The position numbers were made by a program, and so were the translations under genes. Shown piece by piece: positions 1-6,835 of a DNA stretch of 64,000 nt. The notes under the pieces are model-generated. The model saw only the letters and a program-made list of their open reading frames with translations, ran no database searches and was not told the origin of the DNA. This DNA comes from a virus: IMG/VR virus record IMGVR_UViG_3300018481_000020, positions 1-64,000 of that record; one strand, 5' to 3'. Numbering within the stretch: the stretch's first letter is position 1; every line of letters starts with the position of its first letter.

Positions 1-25
1 TATCTGCGATCTGTTCTGATTCCAT
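1..25 (-). CDS. 5' end of a leftward gene cut by the window edge
   Basis: An ATG on the minus strand at 25-23 is followed by codons for MESEQIAD before the window ends. A good ribosome site (GAGAGGA) lies 6 bases upstream on the minus strand. Only 8 codons are visible, so nothing can be said about function. It sits 11 bases downstream of the next leftward gene, so it is probably part of the same operon. Confidence 0.5.
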
Positions 26-36
26 CTTCGTTCCTC

Positions 37-264
37 TCATTGGTTACTGCCGTAGTAGTGCTTCTCGAACTGCTTCCGTGGGACCAGGTACTCCATGCCC
101 CTGGTCCGCTTCTCGTTCCGGATCACCACGTTGAGGCAGTGGATCCGGTAGGCAGCCTCCAGGTGCTCGGGAGACCCCCACTCGTGGAATGCGAGCTCAG
201 CGAGTAGCTGGCTGTATCGCTTGTCAGCTGGCTTGCTGACCGATCTACGCCATCTGAACTTCAT
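37..264 (-). CDS. small hypothetical protein, 75 aa
   Basis: This is a basic, soluble-looking 75-residue protein that I do not recognise. It is rich in Arg, Lys, His and Tyr and has no Cys pairs, signal peptide or membrane segment. Its ATG overlaps the stop of the upstream gene by 4 bases (ATGA), which supports the start and implies translational coupling. It is one of a run of small accessory genes on the leftward operon. Confidence 0.65.
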   Translation of the reverse strand: MKFRWRRSVSKPADKRYSQLLAELAFHEWGSPEHLEAAYRIHCLNVVIRNEKRTRGMEYLVPRKQFEKHYYGSNQ

Positions 265-659
265 CGAACGATCACCGTGGTCTCGGAGACCACCTCGATC
301 TTGGTGTAGCCGTTCACTGCGAGCAGCAGCATCGCGGCCTCCTTCATTACTGCCGGATGCACCTTCTTCATGACCACCTCTGAGGACTTCTGAGGGGCCT
401 TCTGGCGCTTCCGAGGCATCGGCTGGACCTCACCCTTGGCGATCTTCTGCACGGTCTTCTCGTCCAGGCTGGCGGTCCTCAGAACAGTCGCGCTGCCCTT
501 CTCGCGATGGTTGTGGGTGTCGGTCTGCTCACATTTTGGGCAGCAGGCTTTCAGGCCCTTGTCGAAGATGCGCTTGGTGCAGGCGGCATAGGTCGCATTG
601 CAGTTCGAGCACTTGTCGCCCCTGTGTTCAGTGAGCCATCGCTCCGCAGTGGTGTTCAT
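261..659 (-). CDS. zinc-ribbon-like hypothetical protein, 132 aa
   Basis: The N-terminal third has two Cys pairs: CSNC near residue 17 and CCPKC near residue 39. This spacing suits a structural zinc site. The middle is basic (RKRQKAPQK) and the C-terminus is a hydrophobic alpha/beta-like segment. The pattern suggests nucleic-acid or protein binding, but I do not recognise a family. The gene is coupled to its downstream neighbour by a 4-base overlap and follows the upstream gene by 8 bases. Confidence 0.65.
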   Translation of the reverse strand: MNTTAERWLTEHRGDKCSNCNATYAACTKRIFDKGLKACCPKCEQTDTHNHREKGSATVLRTASLDEKTVQKIAKGEVQPMPRKRQKAPQKSSEVVMKKVHPAVMKEAAMLLLAVNGYTKIEVVSETTVIVR

Positions 660-667
660 CAGTCCTC

Positions 668-895
668 CTAGTGCTTGCGTCGGTTGGACTCGAAGTGGTT
701 GGAGAGGTAGTTGACCTCACCCGCCGGCACGTGGATTGGAATCAGCCCAGATCCCTCGCAGCGGATCTCCACGGTCTGCTGCGGCACGTCAGGGACTCCC
801 GCGAACGGGGTCCAGGTGGTCTTGTGCGGCATCGCCTTGCCTTGCGGGTCAAGCGTTACCTCTTTGCCACAGGTGTCACATGGTGCTGTAGCCAT
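668..895 (-). CDS. small CxxC protein, 75 aa
   Basis: The protein opens with a CDTC pair at residues 6-9 and has one more Cys near residue 46, so a complete four-Cys zinc site is not evident. The rest is neutral to basic with a His-rich end. No family is recognised. A GAGG element lies about 5 bases before the ATG, and a stronger AAGGAG sits farther upstream inside the recurrent CCATGAAGGAG box. It is the first gene after an intercistronic hairpin (974-1010). Confidence 0.6.
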   Translation of the reverse strand: MATAPCDTCGKEVTLDPQGKAMPHKTTWTPFAGVPDVPQQTVEIRCEGSGLIPIHVPAGEVNYLSNHFESNRRKH

Positions 896-910
896 CGATC
901 CTCATCTCAT

Positions 911-969
911 CTCCTTCATGGTTTGGTCTCACCCCGGTTGGGGTGGCATGCTGGAACTTCCTTTCATGG
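911..969 (-). promoter_or_regulatory. translation-initiation region with two CCATGAARGGA boxes and a mini-ORF
   Basis: Read on the minus strand, the box CCATGAAAGGA (969-958) is followed 8 bases later by ATG and a six-codon frame, MPPQPG, ending in TGA (949-929). A second box, CCATGAAGGAG (921-911), then leads into the gene starting at 895. A short hairpin (CACCCC ggtt GGGGTG) overlaps the mini-ORF. The layout resembles a leader peptide, but its function is only a guess. Confidence 0.35.
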
Positions 970-973
970 TTGG

Positions 974-1010
974 ACAGGCCCCCCGGTATCCGCGTCGCCG
1001 GGGGGCCTGT
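974..1010 (-). terminator. GC-rich intercistronic hairpin
   Basis: The arms ACAGGCCCCCCGG (974-986) and CCGGGGGGCCTGT (998-1010) are perfectly complementary over 13 bases with an 11-base loop. It lies 9 bases after the stop of the 1019-1225 gene and before the next ribosome site. There is no U-run on the minus strand. It may be a weak or attenuating terminator or an mRNA-stabilising hairpin. Confidence 0.6.
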
Positions 1011-1018
1011 TCTTGTGA

Positions 1019-1225
1019 TCAGCCCTTCTCCACCTGCTTCTCCTCGGGGGCCATCGTGACCGTCACTCGGTACGGCGTGTGCAGGAACGGGAACCGGACT
1101 ATGAGTGCAGCGGTCTCTTCGCCCTCCACGATGCGTACGACGGTGACCGTGGGCTCGGATCTAGAGAGCACGGCGAACAACGCACCAGCTGCTACCAGCT
1201 CGTTGGCCAGTCGTTCCTCATCCAT
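1019..1225 (-). CDS. small hypothetical protein, 68 aa
   Basis: This 68-residue protein has an acidic N-terminus and alternating hydrophobic stretches (TVTVVRIV, ALIVRF, YRVTVTM) that look like a small beta sheet. No family is recognised. Its ATG lies inside the last codons of the upstream gene (8-base overlap), so it is probably translated by coupling. A strong hairpin follows its stop. Confidence 0.6.
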   Translation of the reverse strand: MDEERLANELVAAGALFAVLSRSEPTVTVVRIVEGEETAALIVRFPFLHTPYRVTVTMAPEEKQVEKG

Positions 1226-1520
1226 CGAGCTCCTCCTGGGGAGCGCGAATCGAGTCCGGCTCGTTGTTGACCCGCTCGATGAGGGCCAGGTCCTCGGTGG
1301 TCAGGCTCTCCTTGTCGATCTTGCTGACCACGATCCGCCACCACAGCGTCTGATCGATCCCACACTTCGGGCAGGTCCGTGGCGACAGGATCTTGAAGTT
1401 CGCCATCATCGGCGGATAGTCCCAGCCCTTGTCGTACGCCTGGTGCGGGGTCAGGATCTCCTGGGCACCACACACCTCACAGATGTGCACCAGGGGTTCT
1501 TCGTCCTCGTTCTCACTCAT
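1218..1520 (-). CDS. two-CxxC hypothetical protein, 100 aa
   Basis: CEVC near residue 15 and CPKC near residue 51 give a four-Cys arrangement likely to bind one zinc. I chose the start at 1520 (MSENEDEE) rather than the in-frame ATG at 1538. It makes the usual 4-base ATGA overlap with the upstream stop and has an AAGGAGAT ribosome site about 5 bases upstream. The start is very acidic and the remainder mixed. No family is recognised. Confidence 0.65.
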   Translation of the reverse strand: MSENEDEEPLVHICEVCGAQEILTPHQAYDKGWDYPPMMANFKILSPRTCPKCGIDQTLWWRIVVSKIDKESLTTEDLALIERVNNEPDSIRAPQEELDG

Positions 1521-1837
1521 CGGGTCATCTCCTTCCATCGGCCCCGGTGGTGCTCGATCAGCCAGGCGACAGCACGTTTTGCCCCTTCTCGGTAGCTTCC
1601 CTTCTCGTCGTGGTCACTGCCTCCGAAGCACAGGCAGCGACGCTCCAGGTGGGGCACGTCCCCGAGCGTGGACCGGAGCAAGCACTCGGTGTGGAAAACG
1701 CCGCCCATCCGCATCGCGTCCTCGTCGTACTCGATCTTCTCCTGACACATCCCGCAGGTCAGTCCGGTGAGATCTGCCAGCACCGCGTCATCGGCCATCG
1801 GGGCGTCCCAGCGCCGGCCTTGATAGAAAGTGGTCAT
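1517..1837 (-). CDS. Cys-rich hypothetical protein, 106 aa
   Basis: Residues around 28-31 carry CGMC, followed by FHTEC and later RCLC, so a zinc-binding fold of treble-clef type is plausible. The C-terminal part is helical and basic (REGAKRAVAWLIEHHRGRWKEM). It is coupled to both neighbours by 4-base ATGA overlaps. The function is unknown. Confidence 0.65.
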   Translation of the reverse strand: MTTFYQGRRWDAPMADDAVLADLTGLTCGMCQEKIEYDEDAMRMGGVFHTECLLRSTLGDVPHLERRCLCFGGSDHDEKGSYREGAKRAVAWLIEHHRGRWKEMTR

Positions 1838-2313
1838 GGCTCTTCCTCCTTGGCTAGTGGTGAGTCCTTCGGGTACATCACGACCATCGCGTCATTTCTG
1901 AACGAGTCCTCATCGGAGGTAGGCCTCCCAGTGTTGGCGTCGTCCAACGCGGTGAGGAGCTGGGTCAGAAAGGAAGGCTCAGCACCCTCTGGAGGTGGAT
2001 CGCCTGGTGTCCAGCCAGTCCACTTCGTGACCATCACCTGGTGGCCGAGCTCCGCCTCTTCCTTGGTGCAGTACCGGACACAGTCGAGGTCGACGGAGCT
2101 CTCGCCGCCGAAGACCATCGTCTCGAAGATGATCGGACGCCCACCTTCTAGGAAGTTGTGGTCGATCCCGAGCAGCACCGTGGACACGAAGCAGCCACCA
2201 GGTAGCTCGGTCTGTTCGACGATCTTCTGTGCAGGATCCTCGAATAGCGCTGCCCACTCCTCCATCGAGATCGGCTGGCCGTCCATGCCGTAGTACATCG
2301 GCTCGCCCCTCAT
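1834..2313 (-). CDS. conserved-type hypothetical protein, 159 aa
   Basis: The protein begins MRGEPMYYGMDGQPISMEEW and contains the segments VSTVLLGIDH and IFETMVFGG. From memory this pattern recurs in uncharacterised actinobacterial and phage proteins, but no activity is known to me. A longer in-frame start exists at 2463. I reject it because the ATG at 2313 overlaps the stop of a newly noticed membrane peptide (TGATG), giving clean coupling. Confidence 0.65.
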   Translation of the reverse strand: MRGEPMYYGMDGQPISMEEWAALFEDPAQKIVEQTELPGGCFVSTVLLGIDHNFLEGGRPIIFETMVFGGESSVDLDCVRYCTKEEAELGHQVMVTKWTGWTPGDPPPEGAEPSFLTQLLTALDDANTGRPTSDEDSFRNDAMVVMYPKDSPLAKEEEP

Positions 2314-2396
2314 CACAGCAGCCACCACAACAGTGGGATGTAGATGAGTGCAGCCATCGTCAGCGCTATCACCAGCAGTCTTGTGCTGATGGTCAC
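2313..2396 (-). CDS. 27-residue membrane peptide
   Basis: This tiny gene starts at GTG (2396-2394) and encodes 27 residues that are almost one continuous hydrophobic helix (LLVIALTMAALIYIPLLWW). A strong AGGAGGAGAGA ribosome site lies just upstream. Its GTG overlaps the upstream stop (GTGA), and its TGA overlaps the next ATG by one base. That fit supports it as real. It may be a small membrane effector, but no function can be assigned. Confidence 0.6.
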   Translation of the reverse strand: MTISTRLLVIALTMAALIYIPLLWWLL

Positions 2397-2626
2397 TTCT
2401 CTCTCCTCCTTGGGTCGTTGAGGGGCACGAACTGTGGGCGCTCGGGGTGTCCGTTGGCCTCACACGAGACGCAGAAGGGCTCGTCGGGTGACGCGACCAT
2501 CGCGTGGCACTTGTCGGTGAGCGTCCTGGTTACTCCCTGGGTCGACGTGTGCTCGTGCATCAGCAGGCACACGCATTGGTGTTCGATGACCTTCTCCCGG
2601 ATCGGGAGTAGTTCTGGTTGTTCCAT
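2393..2626 (-). CDS. small Cys/His-containing protein, 77 aa
   Basis: I start the gene at MEQPELLPIREK (2626), where AAAGGAA lies 6 bases upstream. A longer open frame to 2800 runs back through a hairpin and is rejected. The sequence has several Cys and His residues (CVCLLMHEH, CHAM, CVSC) that could bind zinc. The mix of Cys and His suggests a small regulatory or redox protein, but no family is recognised. Confidence 0.6.
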   Translation of the reverse strand: MEQPELLPIREKVIEHQCVCLLMHEHTSTQGVTRTLTDKCHAMVASPDEPFCVSCEANGHPERPQFVPLNDPRRREK

Positions 2627-2649
2627 CTGATTCCTTTCATGACATGGCA

Positions 2650-2707
2650 GCACGACCCCCGCCCACGCGATCCACCCCTTGGAAAGGTTCGTGGGCAGGG
2701 GCCGTGC
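2650..2707 (-). terminator. intercistronic hairpin
   Basis: The inner arms GCCCACG (2661-2667) and CGTGGGC (2690-2696) extend outward through CCCC/GGGG and GCACG/CGTGC, with two small interruptions. The hairpin sits between the stop of the 2712-3407 gene and the ribosome site of the next gene. No U-tract is present. Confidence 0.55.
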
Positions 2708-2711
2708 GATC

Positions 2712-3407
2712 TCAGTAGCCCCGACGCTTGCGGGACCTCTCTTCCTCGTACAAGCGATCGCTCTCGTACCTGGTGATCGGCTTGCGGAAGTACTCCCCAA
2801 GGGGCACCGGCGGTGGATCAGGAGCCAACCAGCGGTTCTCGGAGGCAGCCTCCAGGCGACGTACCTTGGCTTGCAGCTCCTGACGCTCCATACCAGCGTT
2901 CAACGCATCGTCTGCGGCCTTCTTCTGGGTGTTCTGGAGCTTTTCCTGGAGGTCGTGGCACCTCTCCGCCAGGTCGAGGACATCGGGCTTGTACGGCCCG
3001 ATTTTGAGCGCCTCCTCGTAGTCCGCATTGATCTTCTGGACCTCGTGCAGCTCGAACTCCCGTTGCTGCTTCTCGGTGACCTCCTGCTTGGTGCTCCGAG
3101 TCGTGCCACCCGCGACGTGCAGGACGGCGATACTTGCGAACATCAACGGCCACAGCAGGGCCATCGGGAACGCCGGCACCAGGTGCTTGAGCCGAGGCGT
3201 TGGGTCATCCACCGTTCTCGTCTGCAAGCAGCCCTCCATGTGGTGCTTTCTGCAGAGCTCAGTGTCAGTGCTCCCCGACCGAGAGCAGTGGTGCTCCGTC
3301 TCTGGTCTGGCTGCGACCTTCCGGACAAAGAAAACGGCTGCCGGCGTGATGCCGATCAGCCACACTAACTTCAAGATCATCTCCACGATGTCGAACACCA
3401 GATCCAC
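2712..3407 (-). CDS. two-pass membrane protein with coiled coil, 231 aa
   Basis: Hydrophobic segments at about residues 4-28 and 78-100 flank a Cys/His-containing loop. After the second segment comes a long charged helix (about 108-195) with heptad-like spacing, then a basic tail. The start is GTG at 3407 with AGGAG 7 bases upstream. The layout suggests an inner-membrane protein with a cytoplasmic or periplasmic coiled coil. A spanin-like role is conceivable but unsupported. The function is unknown. Confidence 0.65.
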   Translation of the reverse strand: MDLVFDIVEMILKLVWLIGITPAAVFFVRKVAARPETEHHCSRSGSTDTELCRKHHMEGCLQTRTVDDPTPRLKHLVPAFPMALLWPLMFASIAVLHVAGGTTRSTKQEVTEKQQREFELHEVQKINADYEEALKIGPYKPDVLDLAERCHDLQEKLQNTQKKAADDALNAGMERQELQAKVRRLEAASENRWLAPDPPPVPLGEYFRKPITRYESDRLYEEERSRKRRGY

Positions 3408-3409
3408 CC

Positions 3410-3679
3410 CTATGCTCCTAGTCTCGCTTCACTTTTTTCTGACCATGTGACCCATCGCTTGATGCCACCTCGGGTGACCCACCGACCACCACTCAGACGC
3501 ACCTCGTACTCGGTGACACGACCGCTCCAACGACTAGGTAGACCCTGTCGCTGCGCTTCGCGGCTGACGTTGCTGACGCTGTTGATCTGGTACTTCTCCG
3601 CGAGCTGAGCCAGCGTCATGCCGGCGTCCCAGTCCTCGCAGAACGGCTCGATCTGCTCCGGTTCTAGCCATTTGTTCAT
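3410..3679 (-). CDS. helix-turn-helix protein, 89 aa
   Basis: Residues 20-48 (MTLAQLAEKYQINSVSNVSR) fit a helix-turn-helix of the homeodomain-like type. A basic C-terminal half rich in Arg and Trp follows. It is probably a small DNA-binding protein, either a transcriptional regulator or one assisting recombination. The start has a strong AGGAGGGGG ribosome site. A GC-rich hairpin lies immediately upstream, between it and the vWA gene. Confidence 0.6.
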   Translation of the reverse strand: MNKWLEPEQIEPFCEDWDAGMTLAQLAEKYQINSVSNVSREAQRQGLPSRWSGRVTEYEVRLSGGRWVTRGGIKRWVTWSEKSEARLGA

Positions 3680-3699
3680 CTGTTCCCCCTCCTACATGG

Positions 3700-3731
3700 A
3701 GCAGGGCCCCCGGCGAACCAGGGGCCCCGCT
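3700..3731 (-). terminator. intercistronic hairpin
   Basis: The arms at 3700-3710 and 3721-3731 (AGC-A-GGGCCCC against GGGGCCC-C-GCT) pair with one mismatch around a 10-base loop. It follows the vWA gene on the leftward strand. No U-run follows, so termination may be partial. Confidence 0.55.
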
Positions 3732-3743
3732 ATGTGATCTCAG

Positions 3744-4358
3744 TCAGCTGGTCGGATCGCTCAGGTCTGCGTCCTTGTCTCCCTTGCGGGTGTTGGTCAC
3801 CATTGCGCTGGTGGCGGCGTAGGCCGACTTGGTACCGGCGGAGTCACCTGAGTAGGACATCGTCTGCCCCGCAGCGACCCCGTAGCCACCACCGACGGTG
3901 ACCGCGTCCTGGTCAGCACCCAGATAGGCGAACTTCCAGCCCCACTTGTTGGTCTGCTCGGTGACGGCCTCGAACAGCGCATCACGAGTCCACTCTCGCG
4001 AGGAGTTCTCGTGGCCATCAGTGATCACCACGAAGATCACGTTCTCGGGACGCTCGTCCTCGGGAAGATCAGCCAGCTCCTCCCCGAACTCAGTCATCAG
4101 CCGGCCCCAGGCGTCCAGCAGCGCGGTCGATCCGCGCGGAACCAGATCCGGGTTCTTGACCTCGGCCACTGGGATGGACTCGCAGACCACCTCGTAGTGG
4201 TCATCGAACTGCGAGATCCGTACCGTGCACTTGCCCGGTACCTCACGTTGCTCCTTGAGGAACGTCGCCATGCCTCCGACGGCGTCCTCACGGGTGGTCA
4301 GCATCGATCCGGAGCGGTCGATGAGCATTGCTATTGCGGTGTAGTCCTTGTTGGTCAT
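3744..4358 (-). CDS. von Willebrand factor A (vWA) domain protein, 204 aa
   Basis: Almost the whole protein is a vWA fold. The MIDAS metal site is visible as DRSGSM at residues 14-19, a Thr in RGSTALLDA near residue 77 and Asp in ITDGHE near residue 113. vWA domains bind protein partners through a divalent metal. The partner here is unknown, though the vWA gene lies next to a ParB-like gene. There is no signal peptide, so it probably acts in the cytoplasm. The ribosome site TTGGAGAAAC precedes the ATG. Confidence 0.85.
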   Translation of the reverse strand: MTNKDYTAIAMLIDRSGSMLTTREDAVGGMATFLKEQREVPGKCTVRISQFDDHYEVVCESIPVAEVKNPDLVPRGSTALLDAWGRLMTEFGEELADLPEDERPENVIFVVITDGHENSSREWTRDALFEAVTEQTNKWGWKFAYLGADQDAVTVGGGYGVAAGQTMSYSGDSAGTKSAYAATSAMVTNTRKGDKDADLSDPTS

Positions 4359-4382
4359 GTTTCTCCAATCTTGAATGAGTGT

Positions 4383-4417
4383 GGGGCCCCCGGGATATGA
4401 CCCATCCCGGGGACCCC
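4383..4417 (-). terminator. intercistronic hairpin
   Basis: The arms at 4383-4396 and 4404-4417 pair over 14 bases with one mismatch, around a 7-base loop. It stands between the ParB-like gene and the vWA gene. The stem is very GC-rich but lacks a downstream U-tract. Confidence 0.6.
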
Positions 4418-4424
4418 TTGTGGC

Positions 4425-5300
4425 TCACTTCAGCTTGTTCGCTGGGCTGAGCCGCTTGTTGTACTCCGCGACGATCATCCGTGCCATCGCGGTGGAGCGG
4501 GACACCGAGCCGCCGCCACCCTTCACCCCGAGCATCCCGAGCGCCTGCCACTCGTCGGGGTGCTTGGTTCGCAGCTTGTCCACCAGCCGGTCGTAGTCGA
4601 GCTTCGACCGGTTGTGGTGGATCACCTGGGCGATCGCCTGGAGCAGGTTCCCGTCCCAGACCCACGGGTGTGCCCCGAAGGCGATCTCTGCGTAGGTCAG
4701 GGTGTTCCCCAGCAGGTCCGTGAGCGTCTCACCAGCAGCCAGACTCGCCTCGGACGAGTCCCACCTGGTGATGATCCGTCGACAGGACGCCACGGCCGAG
4801 ATCGACCGGTTGCCCTTGGACTTGCTGAACTCCAACCCACGCATGGTTGCTGCGGTGGCCATCAGAATCTCGATGGGCCGATTCGCCTTCAGCGCGATGC
4901 GGTACTTGTCGTACACATTGATCGGCTTCTGGTGAGTGTTGTAGTCCAGGAACATGTCGGCCTCTTCCTCGACCGACAAGCCCTCGAAGATCTCGCAGTC
5001 CATGATGGCTGCGGGATCCCTGCGTTGTGCGACCACCGTGCGGTGCTGGCCATTGATGATGTAGCAGTCGCCGTTGGTACGACGACTCACCATGATGATC
5101 CCGACCTTCTTGGGATCCCAGGCCGCCTCCAACCGGTCCAGCCAGTTGGGGTCGGTGGCACGCTGGACATCGATGTCGACCTTGAGGTCGGCAGCGAAGA
5201 GCTCCTCGAAGCCCTTGGTGTACTTCCCTGCGTCGAAACTCCGACGAGCAGGGGGCGAAGCCGGCGTCTTGCGCCGGGTGGTGCGGTTGGCCGAAGCCAT
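4425..5300 (-). CDS. ParB-like (DGQHR-type) nuclease-fold protein, 291 aa
   Basis: INGQHRTVVAQ near residue 82 matches the conserved (D/N)GQHR box of ParB/Srx-fold phage proteins. In relatives this box binds nucleotide or DNA. The flanking segments (VGIIMVSRRTNGDCYI before, LSVEEEADMFLDYN after) also fit that family. The C-terminal half is helical. I start at 5300 (MASANRTTR) with AAGGGA upstream, although ATG at 5309 is possible. The role could be in DNA partition, transcription control or host interference. It neighbours the vWA gene. Confidence 0.75.
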   Translation of the reverse strand: MASANRTTRRKTPASPPARRSFDAGKYTKGFEELFAADLKVDIDVQRATDPNWLDRLEAAWDPKKVGIIMVSRRTNGDCYIINGQHRTVVAQRRDPAAIMDCEIFEGLSVEEEADMFLDYNTHQKPINVYDKYRIALKANRPIEILMATAATMRGLEFSKSKGNRSISAVASCRRIITRWDSSEASLAAGETLTDLLGNTLTYAEIAFGAHPWVWDGNLLQAIAQVIHHNRSKLDYDRLVDKLRTKHPDEWQALGMLGVKGGGGSVSRSTAMARMIVAEYNKRLSPANKLK

Positions 5301-5326
5301 AAGCGTCATCCCTTTCATGGATGAGA

Positions 5327-5344
5327 GAGTCCGGTGTTGGACTC
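5327..5344 (-). repeat. small perfect hairpin in the ParB-like gene leader
   Basis: GAGTCC (5327-5332) and GGACTC (5339-5344) form a 6-bp stem with a 6-base loop, 27 bases before the start at 5300. An AT-rich stretch (5351-5382) lies upstream and may contain a promoter (TAATAC or GATACT boxes), but no convincing -35 is visible. Confidence 0.4.
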
Positions 5345-5403
5345 CCATTCATTTACTGTATTACATGTGATACCTCCAGTATCGTTCCGAGATTCCCGAG
5401 TGA

Positions 5404-6060
5404 TCAGATCTGAGCTGGCTCGATCACCTGCTCCTTCTCCACGAAGCTCCACTGCTCGGGGTCGAAGACGTACTTCTCGCGCTCGTCCGCGACCATGTTG
5501 TGGAGCTCACCGAGCGTGAGAGCGGCGTACACCGCGACGTACTCGTAGATCTGGCTCAGGGTGTTCCCACCGTTGAACAGATCTGGAATCGACTCCTCGT
5601 AGTTCCAGTGCGGCTGGTTCAGCTCGCACGAGCAGTCCGTGTCGCGACCGTAGTCCTCGTACTCGTGGTAGCACTCAGGGTCGATCACCGGGATGTGGAC
5701 TCCCAGTGCCTCACAGGCTGCTACCGAGACCGAGCGTCCGTCCATGGCCTCATCCGCGAACAACAGGACATCGCTCTTCGAGTAGCCGAGCAACCGCGCG
5801 AACCCGGGTGCCTCAGTTACGTGGTAGTGCAGCGCGATCCCTTCCAGGTGCATGGTCCAGCCGGCGAAGCAACCGGCAGTGCCACAGGAACCGTAGCCAG
5901 CCAGGGCTCCAGTCTCCTTGTCGAAGACCTTCTCGAAGGTCTTTCGTGGCAACGAGACCGTGCTCCAGAGAGCCTGGTCGTGGCGGTGGTTGGTGTCGTA
6001 CTCGTTCAGGTCCTCGATGTGGGCGAGAACCTTGACTGCCAGAGCAGTGTTGAAGGTCAT
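5404..6060 (-). CDS. hypothetical protein with CGTAGCFAGW motif, 218 aa
   Basis: This acidic protein contains a Cys-rich signature (GSCGTAGCFAGWTMHL) at about residues 57-72 and a second Cys pair (CSCEL) near residue 144. I recall the first motif from uncharacterised phage proteins but know no activity. The start is supported by GGAAGGAA 5 bases upstream and a 4-base overlap with the upstream stop. It could be a metal-binding regulatory protein. Confidence 0.65.
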   Translation of the reverse strand: MTFNTALAVKVLAHIEDLNEYDTNHRHDQALWSTVSLPRKTFEKVFDKETGALAGYGSCGTAGCFAGWTMHLEGIALHYHVTEAPGFARLLGYSKSDVLLFADEAMDGRSVSVAACEALGVHIPVIDPECYHEYEDYGRDTDCSCELNQPHWNYEESIPDLFNGGNTLSQIYEYVAVYAALTLGELHNMVADEREKYVFDPEQWSFVEKEQVIEPAQI

Positions 6061-6323
6061 GCTGGTTCCTTCCAGTTGTGCTTGCAGGGAAAGACGGGCG
6101 AGTTGAAGTGATGAGTGATGTCGCTCGAGTCGTCGAAACCGACCAACGAGACCATCCGTATGTGTCTCGCTTCTGGTTCCTTGTTCGTAGGCTCGATGGC
6201 CTCGAACAGCATTTGTGCGTACTCAGCACACGCTGAGTGCGCGTCTTCGTGATCGTGCACGAAGACCACGTTGTTCATGCAGTAGGTGATGCCCACCTTG
6301 TAGCTGGTGGTGCGTACTGTCAT
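6057..6323 (-). CDS. small hypothetical protein, 88 aa
   Basis: This 88-residue protein with a His/Asp-rich segment (VHDHEDAHSACAEYAQ) in the middle is not recognised. The His and Cys residues might bind a metal. It is coupled to the downstream gene by ATGA and has a GAGAGGAAG ribosome site. A hairpin separates it from the gene upstream. Confidence 0.6.
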   Translation of the reverse strand: MTVRTTSYKVGITYCMNNVVFVHDHEDAHSACAEYAQMLFEAIEPTNKEPEARHIRMVSLVGFDDSSDITHHFNSPVFPCKHNWKEPA

Positions 6324-6347
6324 ACATCTTCCTCTCGGTCGTGCAGA

Positions 6348-6376
6348 AGCCCCCAGATCATCTGTGCCTGGGGGCT
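6348..6376 (-). terminator. intercistronic hairpin
   Basis: AGCCCCCAG (6348-6356) and CTGGGGGCT (6368-6376) are perfectly complementary with an 11-base loop. The hairpin falls between two leftward genes. Confidence 0.6.
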
Positions 6377-6387
6377 GGTGGAACCGA

Positions 6388-6774
6388 TCAGGGTTCCTGG
6401 TGGCTCTCGCCGGCGATGGCGTCGTAGGCGAGCCAGATCTTCATGATGGCCGAGGTCGTGTAGGTCCGGCCACCAGGCTCTTCGATCCGGATGCCGCTGA
6501 CCCCGCGCTTGCGGTCCCGGATCCCGACCACCTCGCCGGTGGCGATCTTCCGTATCCCACCGGGACCACCGTGCTCCACCTTGTGGAGCTCGACCGGCTT
6601 GTTCTGAAAGATGGTGAGACTGTAGAGCGAGCCGGACTCGGTCCGGAACTCGACCGTACGTCCGGGGTAGATCAGGTCCTCCATCTGCTCCGCGATGGTG
6701 GGGACCACTACTGCGTGAGGGTTGACCTTGGCCAGGGTGGCGTTGATCAGGTCCTCGGGGTTGGTGAATACCAT
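6388..6774 (-). CDS. hypothetical protein, 128 aa
   Basis: I start at MVFTNPEDLINATL (6774) because AAGGAGAT lies 4 bases upstream. The longer frame would begin inside the terminator. The sequence has beta-rich segments (TVEFRTESGSLYSLTI, GEVVGIRDRKRG). The function is unknown. It is the first gene after the 6803-6835 terminator, so its expression may depend on read-through of that structure. Confidence 0.65.
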   Translation of the reverse strand: MVFTNPEDLINATLAKVNPHAVVVPTIAEQMEDLIYPGRTVEFRTESGSLYSLTIFQNKPVELHKVEHGGPGGIRKIATGEVVGIRDRKRGVSGIRIEEPGGRTYTTSAIMKIWLAYDAIAGESHQEP

Positions 6775-6802
6775 TTCAATCTCCTTCATGGTTGTGGCAT
6801 GC

Positions 6803-6835
6803 AAAAAGGCCCCCCAGCCGAAGCTGGAGGGCCTT
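6803..6835 (-). terminator. intrinsic terminator with UUCG loop and U5 tract
   Basis: On the minus strand the stem (6835-6823 with 6818-6806, one mismatch) closes a UUCG tetraloop and is followed by five T residues (6807-6803). This is a textbook rho-independent terminator. It lies between the promoter at 6892 and the gene starting at 6774, so it would attenuate that transcript. Confidence 0.85.

Noticed and set aside
711-1595. A 294-codon open frame on the plus strand opposite several leftward genes
   Set aside because: It lies antisense to six coupled leftward genes with good ribosome sites. High GC content favours such shadow frames. The translation shows no family features.
1834-2463. 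A 209-codon version of the gene ending at 1834
   Set aside because: The extra 50 codons cover a better-supported membrane peptide (2313-2396), and the ATG at 2313 makes a TGATG overlap with that peptide's stop.
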